Source of the DNA: an uncultured Flavobacteriales bacterium
Lineage (GTDB): Bacteria; Bacteroidota; Bacteroidia; Flavobacteriales; Crocinitomicaceae
NCBI GenBank assembly: GCA_946886545.1
Contig: CAMPIU010000198.1
Coordinates: forward strand, 1-5,973
Length of the DNA: 5,973 nt
Direction: 5' to 3'
The notes beneath the pieces are model-generated. The model ran no database searches and was not told the DNA's origin. It worked only from the letters and a program-made list of their open reading frames with translations. Below are positions 1 through 4,888 of this stretch, in pieces. The position numbers and the translations under genes are program-made. Position 1 is the stretch's first letter, and each line of letters starts with the position of its first letter.

Positions 1-111
1 TCCAGCGATATGGTTTTGCGGAATGGCCCATTCCCATTTTAATCCGATTAAAACCAAATAAATCCCTGCAATTACAAATAATGACGCAAATGCGCCCACA
101 CGTTTACTCAT
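1..111 (-). CDS. Small membrane protein, N-terminal part only (ATP synthase gene cluster position)
   Basis: The first 37 codons of a gene that runs off the left edge of the window. Its ATG (109-111) overlaps the end of atpZ by 8 nt, so the two are very probably translated from one message. The visible peptide starts MSKRVGAF and has one hydrophobic stretch at about residues 7-24, followed by K-W-E-W-A-I-P, which reads as one membrane helix and the start of a loop. In Bacteroidota a short uncharacterised membrane protein often sits between AtpZ and ATP synthase subunit a (AtpB), as a positional counterpart of AtpI; that is my recollection and an inference here. It could also be the start of atpB itself, but I see none of the usual subunit a features in this short piece. 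No Shine-Dalgarno sequence is visible. The coding call is fairly secure; the function is not known. Confidence 0.7.
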   Translation of the reverse strand, partial: MSKRVGAFASLFVIAGIYLVLIGLKWEWAIPQNHIAG

Positions 112-349
112 CTTCTTTTTCTTTAGACATATTGATTACTTCCTTGATAATGATGTACATGGAAACTATCACCCCCGTAAGTGTACAGATCAAGGTATAC
201 ATACTTCCTCCGGGGTTGAATTTCTTATCCAGCCAAACACCAAGGAAAGCTGTTGCGACTATCGTTCCTGCCATTTGAAAGGCTGCTCCGGTAAATCGAA
301 CATAGTTCTTGATCTGTTTTTTCGGCTTGTTTTCCGGTTTTTCTTCCAT
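104..349 (-). CDS. atpZ: AtpZ/AtpI-family F0F1 ATP synthase accessory protein
   Basis: An 81-residue inner-membrane protein with two predicted helices (about residues 19-40 and 50-69), a Lys/Glu-rich cytoplasmic N-terminus (MEEKPENKPKKQ) and a charged tail (KEKEDE). The first helix ends in the G-V-W-L-D-K-K-F motif (G37, D41), the usual G-x-x-L-D signature of AtpZ/AtpI proteins. Family members are encoded at the head of ATP synthase operons and are linked to c-ring assembly and to Mg/Ca transport. I chose the ATG at 347-349. A TTG seven codons upstream (368-370) overlaps the porW stop and is possible, but the added MIQIRKA does not look conserved. The gene begins 17 nt after porW and overlaps the next gene by 8 nt, so it probably shares the porW transcript. 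The family call rests on length, topology and the G-x-x-L-D motif. Confidence 0.85.
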   Translation of the reverse strand: MEEKPENKPKKQIKNYVRFTGAAFQMAGTIVATAFLGVWLDKKFNPGGSMYTLICTLTGVIVSMYIIIKEVINMSKEKEDE

Positions 350-366
350 GGCTTTTCTTATTTGAA

Positions 367-3024
367 TCAATAGTTCTCATCAAAGAACAACTGGTAATCT
401 TCCAGTTTACTTGTATCAAATAAGGTAAGTAAATTTTTCTCGGAAATAAACAAAATTTTCATTTTTTGCATATCCAGCAAGTGGTTACGCGTCCGCTTGT
501 AGAATGAAACATAGGAGGCGGCTTCAATTTCGTCTTTGAATTGCTTCACCAGAATCACATTATCTTCTTTAAGCACTTTTGAAGTGACATTTAAACGAAG
601 CTTTCCGTAATATTCTTTGTTGAAGTCAACCACACGGGTTTTTGCAACCACATTATTGATCTTATCCCCCAGGAAGATCAGCACAAACATCGGTTCACCT
701 TCTTTGTACTCATAAATGCTTGTTTTTGCAAAATCAACCGGCTCATTTTTAGAATATCCGTTCAAGATGATCTTTTTCATTTCGAGAGCTTTGTCAGCTT
801 CCGGTGTTTTAGGATAAAGCAAAATCAAGGTGTCCAAAGTTGGTAAAATCACCCGCTTATCTTCGTTCATTTTTGCCTGTGCCATCGCCTTCAGCAAGAT
901 ATATTTACTTCTGTAAGGATTGTCCTTTTCGTCTGCAATAACACCATTTGCTTTCATGATTACAGGATAGTACAATCCTCTTTCGTAACGATCCAAATCG
1001 GTCAGATAAGCCTCCTGGGTTAATTTCTCACGTTCCTTCTTCTTTAGGAAATAATCAGGATCTCTAAGGTATCCCGCATAATCTGATGTCGGATAATTGA
1101 TCAGGATATAATCTTTTTGTGCAACTGCTTCCGGATCTTCCGGGCTATGCAAACGATAGACCTGGTAGGCTGCCATGAGCTTCATATCGTGCTCAAACTC
1201 CTGACCCAACATGGTTTTGTATTGTTTTTCGGCAAGTGCACTTTCATTTAATTGCTCGTCGTAAATACCACCTGCATCAAAATAGGCATTCATCATCCGG
1301 TCACGTGAAGCCTGGAGTGCTGAATCCGATAACGGAAGTTTTGCCACAAGCATTTCCGGTGTTAAAGAATCAAGTGCGGAAATATCGGATATCGTATTCT
1401 CTGAACTAGCGCTGGAATCTGACGGATCTGTAAAACTTGCAAACACTACTTTATCCGATCTTCTCCAATCGTCTTCGTTGTCACGCTGTCCCCATTGTTT
1501 TCTGAACTCCTCAAAACCTTCACTTCTTGCTTTTTCGTTGTTCCAATAGAATTTAGAACCACTTCCATCCGAAGTTTTCTTACTCTGGATTTCCTGTAGA
1601 GCTGCCAAACGAATCGCGTCTTGTCTTTTGCGCTCCTCCTCGTCCTTCTTCATCTTCTTGATCACACCCTCAGCAAAAGCCAATTGATCCGGGCCGGAAA
1701 GTTTCGCAATTCGCTGAACACTGTCTTCATACTGAGCAATCGCCAATGCATTTACAAGGCTTTGCAATTTGGAAGCTTTATTTTGAATCCCTTCATAATT
1801 CGGATATGTTTCCGGAATTACCTTAGCACAACTATCGTAGTACTTTTGGGCATTTACGTAATCTTTTTTTGCAAAACTGATATCTCCCAATTTCTCATAC
1901 GCCATCCCCTTCTGACGATTATTCGTAGTGGAATAAAACGCAGATCGGGTGTAATTCGCCTTAGCATTCTGCTCATCTGCTTCCTGCTGATCCATTTTAC
2001 CCAAGGTATAGTAAATCTGATCTTTAAACTCGGCATTTTTGGTGTCGCGAAGCATTTTCTTCAAATTCTTTCGCACTTTTTCACCACCGGCATTCAAGGC
2101 ATTTTTCAGATTCGCATTGAAACTCATTTCATAACCTGCATTGTATTTCTTTACGCGATCATAATGATAAGCAGCTTTTCCCCTGTCGCCGGCATTCTCA
2201 TACAACTGACCGAGGATATAATTGATCCTTGCTTTGTCTTTCGACTTTTTAGCATATTCCAAAGCCTTTGTCAGTGCTTTTATTTCACCCTCGGAGTCCT
2301 TTCTTTTTTCAGCAAAGATCGCTCTGGTGATAGCCACATCGTATCTGAGTTTTTTAGGAAAGGGCGCTTGTTCCTTTTCTTTATTTTTTTTCTTTTTCTT
2401 TTTCGATTTGGATGATTTCGAGCTTTTACCTTTCGGATCCTTAGAATCTCCATTTTCCATGGCCTCTTGGGCTTTCTCCAGATTGGTGATCGCAAAGTTT
2501 GCCTCCGTAAACTTACCTTGTTCCATGTAAGTTCTTGCCATCCACATTTCTGCTATATACGCAGATTTATCCGTTGAGAAAAATCTCTTGGTGTATTCAA
2601 AATTCTTAAATGCAAGGTCGTAATCGCGTCTGTAGAAATTGGCAATCCCGATTGTGATCCAATTCTCATCAATCCAACGGTTGTGCTCTTCTTTCTTAGA
2701 AGCAGGTTTTTCCATGGAAGGCATGGCATGTCTCTGGATTACCTTTGTACATTTGGCAATAGCAGTATCAATGGGTGAATACATGTTTTTAACTTCCTCT
2801 TCACTCGGCAGCTGAAGAATGGGAAGTACACTGTAGTAATCTTCTTTTTGATTTTCACGGTACGTTTTCATTGCCTCTTCCAGCAAATCATTCGCATTAA
2901 AATATCCGTTATAATGTGCTGTAGTGCCATGATAAGACCTGCTAAGCAATGTATTCTTCTCTGTAGAACATGCCCATATAAAGGAAAGAATTCCTAAGTA
3001 AATCAAAAAATGTAATTTCTTCAT
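367..3024 (-). CDS. porW: T9SS/gliding TPR lipoprotein, SprE/PorW family
   Basis: An 885-residue TPR lipoprotein, close in length to the known SprE/PorW proteins. These are needed for type IX secretion and gliding; PorW is reported to associate with the PorK/PorN part of the machine. The N-terminus is a lipoprotein signal with lipobox I-W-A-C, lipidated Cys at 19 and Ser at +2, so outer-membrane anchoring facing the periplasm is expected. The mature start T-E-K-N-T-L-L-S-R-S-Y-H-G is family-like. TPR-type helical repeats cover about 120-185, 225-300 and 330-415. A Lys-rich low-complexity insert (about 195-225, six lysines at 208-213) interrupts them. Residues 492-523 carry the family block F-Y-W-N-N with W-G-Q-R and E-D-D-W-R-R-S. 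The C-terminal 110 residues form an alpha/beta domain (FVLIFLGD, then VILVKQFKD, then ILFISEKN) ending in D-Y-Q-L-F-F-D-E-N-Y. The start codon ATG (3022-3024) sits in a 10-bp palindrome without an SD sequence. atpZ follows 17 nt downstream. Confidence 0.9.
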   Translation of the reverse strand: MKKLHFLIYLGILSFIWACSTEKNTLLSRSYHGTTAHYNGYFNANDLLEEAMKTYRENQKEDYYSVLPILQLPSEEEVKNMYSPIDTAIAKCTKVIQRHAMPSMEKPASKKEEHNRWIDENWITIGIANFYRRDYDLAFKNFEYTKRFFSTDKSAYIAEMWMARTYMEQGKFTEANFAITNLEKAQEAMENGDSKDPKGKSSKSSKSKKKKKKNKEKEQAPFPKKLRYDVAITRAIFAEKRKDSEGEIKALTKALEYAKKSKDKARINYILGQLYENAGDRGKAAYHYDRVKKYNAGYEMSFNANLKNALNAGGEKVRKNLKKMLRDTKNAEFKDQIYYTLGKMDQQEADEQNAKANYTRSAFYSTTNNRQKGMAYEKLGDISFAKKDYVNAQKYYDSCAKVIPETYPNYEGIQNKASKLQSLVNALAIAQYEDSVQRIAKLSGPDQLAFAEGVIKKMKKDEEERKRQDAIRLAALQEIQSKKTSDGSGSKFYWNNEKARSEGFEEFRKQWGQRDNEDDWRRSDKVVFASFTDPSDSSASSENTISDISALDSLTPEMLVAKLPLSDSALQASRDRMMNAYFDAGGIYDEQLNESALAEKQYKTMLGQEFEHDMKLMAAYQVYRLHSPEDPEAVAQKDYILINYPTSDYAGYLRDPDYFLKKKEREKLTQEAYLTDLDRYERGLYYPVIMKANGVIADEKDNPYRSKYILLKAMAQAKMNEDKRVILPTLDTLILLYPKTPEADKALEMKKIILNGYSKNEPVDFAKTSIYEYKEGEPMFVLIFLGDKINNVVAKTRVVDFNKEYYGKLRLNVTSKVLKEDNVILVKQFKDEIEAASYVSFYKRTRNHLLDMQKMKILFISEKNLLTLFDTSKLEDYQLFFDENY

Positions 3025-3073
3025 TCGAATGAAAAATCTGCGCCGATGTGATTAAAGATTAACTAACAAATAG

Positions 3074-3109
3074 CAAATATATTGTTTTGTTTATCAAATC
3101 AGTTCCAAA
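3074..3109 (-). promoter_or_regulatory. Probable Bacteroidota-type promoter for porW-atpZ
   Basis: Read on the minus strand, 3081-3074 is TATATTTG, an exact match to the Bacteroidota -7 consensus TAnnTTTG. Upstream, TTTG at 3109-3106 could be the -33 element, but the spacer is 24 nt, slightly longer than the usual 17-23; a second TTTG at 3098-3095 is too close at 13 nt. Transcription would start near 3067, giving a leader of about 40 nt. The -7 box is good and the -33 box is marginal. Confidence 0.4.
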
Positions 3110-3196
3110 TCCGGTAATTTAGATAAGGTATTCTACTAAAAAACAAAATCTGATAAATACTCACGGATTTTATTAACGACAGATCAAAACCGATTA

Positions 3197-3221
3197 AAAA
3201 CACACATAGACATGTGTCTAT
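3197..3221 (-). terminator. Possible weak intrinsic terminator after the cvpA-like gene
   Basis: About 58 nt past the cvpA-like stop, the minus strand reads ATAGACACATGTCTATGTGT, then GTTTTT. Two overlapping hairpins are possible: a 7-bp stem ATAGACA/TGTCTAT (3221-3215 with 3212-3206, 2-nt loop) and a 6-bp stem ACACAT/ATGTGT (3217-3212 with 3207-3202, 4-nt loop). The second lies one base before five T residues, as an intrinsic terminator would. The stems are AT-rich and short, so termination would be inefficient; an operator is the alternative reading. Confidence 0.4.
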
Positions 3222-3278
3222 TTGCCCTGTAGCAGCAAGAGAAACAGAACGCGTAACCTTTTTCAGTCAGAACTCGGT

Positions 3279-3935
3279 TTAATCCTTTAATACTGCATCC
3301 TTATCACCATATTTCTGATGAATTTCCAGGATTTGTTTCGCATCGTTGGCATCAATTCCCAAACTGTCTGCGATTTCTTTTGCACGAAGCACCTGATCAA
3401 CACTGAGTCCGGTACTATCCGTTTCATTGTGCAGTGCATTTTTCAGGAAGATAGTGCTTTCGCCAAGTGCAGGAACTGTTTTTGTGGAAACATCCTTCAC
3501 GGGTTCATACAACAAGGAATTGCTTTTTGTCTTTTCCGGAAAAAAATTGCTTTTCTCATCGTAGGATTCAATCAACACCAATAAAACACTCACTATGTAA
3601 AGTGATTTAAGAGTTGCGAAAATGACTCCCAAAAACTTGTTCAAGGGAGATAACTGAACCACTTTGATCATCTTTTCGATCATTTTACCTCCGAAGAAGA
3701 TCATTGCTCCTACTCCAAGGAAAGTAAGGGTAAACGCCACCACTGGCAGATATTCCGAATCCCAGCCGAAGGAAGTTTTCAGCCAATTGGCGGTATAGTC
3801 CGAGAAATGAATTCCAACATAAATTCCTACTAGGATGGCCAGGAGTGTAAAGAGCTCGATTACAAAACCATGTTTAAATCCCTTGTATGCACCGTAAAGG
3901 ACCGGAAGCAGAATCAAAATATCCAAAAAATTCAT
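3279..3935 (-). CDS. CvpA-family (colicin V production protein-like) membrane protein
   Basis: A 218-residue inner-membrane protein. Four hydrophobic segments lie at about 3-18, 24-45, 63-84 and 101-122. The N-terminus N-F-L-D-I-L-I-L-L-P, followed by spaced glycines (G15, G19, G23) in G-A-Y-K-G-F-K-H-G-F, is the CvpA family signature. The fourth segment, L-N-K-F-L-G-V-I-F-A-T-L-K (98-110), matches the conserved family helix. Residues from about 124 onward form a charged soluble tail longer than that of E. coli CvpA, ending D-A-V-L-K-D. In E. coli CvpA is required for colicin V export and affects envelope stress tolerance; the biochemical role is unknown and nothing here shows a bacteriocin. 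The ATG at 3933-3935 fits the family start. The gene is on the same strand as yebC but separated from it by a strong terminator-like palindrome, so it probably has its own promoter. I could see only a weak candidate for it (CAATTTTG at 3947-3940, four nt before the ATG). Confidence 0.85.
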   Translation of the reverse strand: MNFLDILILLPVLYGAYKGFKHGFVIELFTLLAILVGIYVGIHFSDYTANWLKTSFGWDSEYLPVVAFTLTFLGVGAMIFFGGKMIEKMIKVVQLSPLNKFLGVIFATLKSLYIVSVLLVLIESYDEKSNFFPEKTKSNSLLYEPVKDVSTKTVPALGESTIFLKNALHNETDSTGLSVDQVLRAKEIADSLGIDANDAKQILEIHQKYGDKDAVLKD

Positions 3936-3959
3936 GGATCAAAATTGGGGAATCCATTT

Positions 3960-4004
3960 TAATAAAAACACGTAGGGGCGAAAAATTTTTCGCCCCTACG
4001 TGTT
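3960..4004 (-). terminator. Strong intrinsic terminator of yebC
   Basis: The yebC stop (4022-4024) is followed after 17 nt by a perfect inverted repeat with 19-nt arms and no spacer (3967-4004). On the minus strand it runs directly into TTTTTATT (3967-3960). As RNA it folds into a hairpin with a very stable core, GUAGGGGCG paired with CGCCCCUAC, next to a U-rich tail, which is what a Rho-independent terminator needs. On the plus strand no T-tract follows, so the terminator is directional, acting on yebC transcripts. Confidence 0.75.
3967..4004. repeat. Perfect 38-nt palindrome, REP-like
   Basis: The left arm is AACACGTAGGGGCGAAAAA and the right arm its exact reverse complement, meeting at 3985/3986. 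All 19 pairs match; the next pair (3966/4005) does not. The core GTAGGGGCG...CGCCCCTAC resembles short dispersed palindromes I recall from intergenic regions of several bacterial phyla, so it may be a copy of a REP or MITE-type repeat that also serves as a terminator. Only one copy is in this window, so repetition cannot be shown here. Confidence 0.6.
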
Positions 4005-4021
4005 CATTCCATATAATATGA

Positions 4022-4732
4022 TCACCCCATATTGGTAAAAATCTGCTGAACATCGTCATCATCGTCAAATTTATCAAGCATCTTTTCGATATCAACCAAT
4101 TGCTCTTCTGTAAATTCAACAGGTGTCGTAGGAAAGCGCTCCAAATTAGATTTGAGCACTGCAATTCCACGTTCTTCCAAAGCAGAACCGATTGTTCCGA
4201 AGGCAGTGTAATCTCCGTAAATGAAAATTCGGTCATCTGTTACCTCAATTTCTTCGCATCCGGCGTCAATGAGTTCCAACTCCAATTCTTCCGGGTCGAT
4301 TGATCCCGTGTTTTCCAATTCAAAAACAGATTTTCTGTTGAACATGAATTCCAATTGGCCGTTTGGAACAACTCCTCCTCCTGCTTTATTGAAATAGGAT
4401 TTTACGTTTGCTACCGTGCGGGTCGGGTTATCTGTTGCACATTCCACATAAACCAAAACGCCGTGCGGACCTTTTCCTTCATAATCAACTTGGGTAAATG
4501 CCGCAACATCTTTTTGAGCCGCCCGCTTAATTGCGGCCTCAATATTGTCTTTCGGCATATTCTCCGCCTTCGCATTTTGAATAGCCGTTCGCAACTTGGC
4601 ATTGGTAGCAGGGTCTTGCCCGCCTTCCTTTGCGGCCATAGTAATAGCCTTCCCTAATTTTGGAAATAATTTGGACATTTTGCCCCAACGTTTCTCCTTA
4701 GCTGCTCTACGATATTCAAATGCTCTTCCCAT
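4022..4732 (-). CDS. yebC: YebC/PmpR (TACO1) family protein
   Basis: A 236-residue cytoplasmic protein, full length for the family. Conserved blocks in order: [10 protein letters not shown]...[10 protein letters not shown] (1-23, the Bacteroidota form of the usual GHSKW start), [13 protein letters not shown] (32-44), [16 protein letters not shown] (50-65), Y-E-G-K-G-P-H-G-V (84-92), [10 protein letters not shown] (101-110), the G-G-G / N-G-Q-L-E-F-M-F block (118-131) and the acidic C-terminus D-D-D-D-D-V-Q (223-229). Annotated for years as a transcription regulator, the family has more recently been reported to bind ribosomes and relieve stalling at proline-rich stretches; mitochondrial TACO1 is a homologue. 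I chose the ATG at 4730-4732 over a TTG eight codons upstream because the family begins M-G-R-A-F/G-H-S-K. It is divergent from the secreted hydrolase-like gene and appears monocistronic, given its strong terminator. Confidence 0.93.
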   Translation of the reverse strand: MGRAFEYRRAAKEKRWGKMSKLFPKLGKAITMAAKEGGQDPATNAKLRTAIQNAKAENMPKDNIEAAIKRAAQKDVAAFTQVDYEGKGPHGVLVYVECATDNPTRTVANVKSYFNKAGGGVVPNGQLEFMFNRKSVFELENTGSIDPEELELELIDAGCEEIEVTDDRIFIYGDYTAFGTIGSALEERGIAVLKSNLERFPTTPVEFTEEQLVDIEKMLDKFDDDDDVQQIFTNMG

Positions 4733-4753
4733 TTCTAGTATTTTATATTCGCG

Positions 4754-4781
4754 CAAAAATAATCAAAGAAGTTTAATTCAA
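4754..4781 (-). promoter_or_regulatory. Probable promoter of yebC
   Basis: On the minus strand, TATTTTTG (4761-4754) is an exact TAnnTTTG -7 box, with TTG (4781-4779) 17 nt upstream as the -33 element, inside the accepted 17-23 nt spacing. Transcription would begin near 4749, leaving a leader of about 17 nt before the chosen ATG. This also argues against the upstream TTG start at 4756, which would lie inside the -7 box. Confidence 0.5.
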
Positions 4782-4782
4782 A

Positions 4783-4803
4783 AATTGACAATTGAAAATT
4801 GAG
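4783..4803. repeat. Three tandem AATTGA-type 7-mers
   Basis: AATTGAC, AATTGAA and AATTGAG lie head to tail, between the divergent yebC and secreted-hydrolase starts. The tract carries TTG trinucleotides on the plus strand and borders the -33 element proposed for yebC. Similar ATTG-rich tandem tracts are common in Bacteroidota intergenic DNA; no function can be assigned from sequence. Confidence 0.6.
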
Positions 4804-4828
4804 AAGGTAAAAGCGAGAAATACACTTA
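4799..4828 (+). promoter_or_regulatory. Weak candidate promoter for the secreted hydrolase-like gene
   Basis: TTG (4799-4801), 19 nt, then TACACTTA (4821-4828) matches the Bacteroidota arrangement with two mismatches in the -7 box. An alternative, TATATTTA (4877-4884), has one mismatch but lies only four nt from the ATG and lacks an upstream -33 element. Neither is strong. Confidence 0.22.
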
Positions 4829-4888
4829 TTCAAAGATTCTGAGTAGAGTCGGGACCTTTTCAATTTCAAAAGTTAATATATTTACAGA

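Larger units (their letters stand above)
3025..3278. other. 254-nt intergenic region between the cvpA-like gene and porW
   Basis: No coding sequence is supported on either strand. On the transcribed (minus) strand it holds, in order, a weak hairpin with a T-tract after the cvpA-like gene, an AT-rich stretch, and a TAnnTTTG -7 box that probably starts the porW transcript. The leader between that box and the porW ATG would be about 40 nt, with no recognisable riboswitch or Shine-Dalgarno sequence. Confidence 0.7.

Noticed and set aside
350..370. TTG start for atpZ at 370, overlapping the porW stop
   Set aside because: The ATG at 349 gives a family-like charged N-terminus, while the extra seven residues add nothing recognisable. 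It cannot be fully excluded as a translational-coupling start.
1621..2415. 264-codon plus-strand open frame, strongly hydrophobic
   Set aside because: It lies antisense to the Lys/Glu-rich TPR part of porW; Phe/Leu/Ile-rich antisense peptides are the expected complement of Lys/Glu/Asn codons. No membrane-protein family pattern or start context is seen.
3022..3031. 10-bp palindrome CATTCGAATG covering the porW start codon
   Set aside because: It is short enough to arise by chance, and the plus-strand ATG it creates opens only a few codons before a stop.
3279..3935. Bacteriocin (colicin V) system suggested by the CvpA family name
   Set aside because: CvpA-family proteins are widespread without any bacteriocin, and no precursor peptide, immunity gene or exporter is visible nearby.
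3874..4236. 120-codon minus-strand frame bridging yebC and the cvpA-like gene
   Set aside because: It overlaps the conserved 3' half of yebC in another frame, runs through the terminator palindrome and ends inside the conserved start of the cvpA-like gene.
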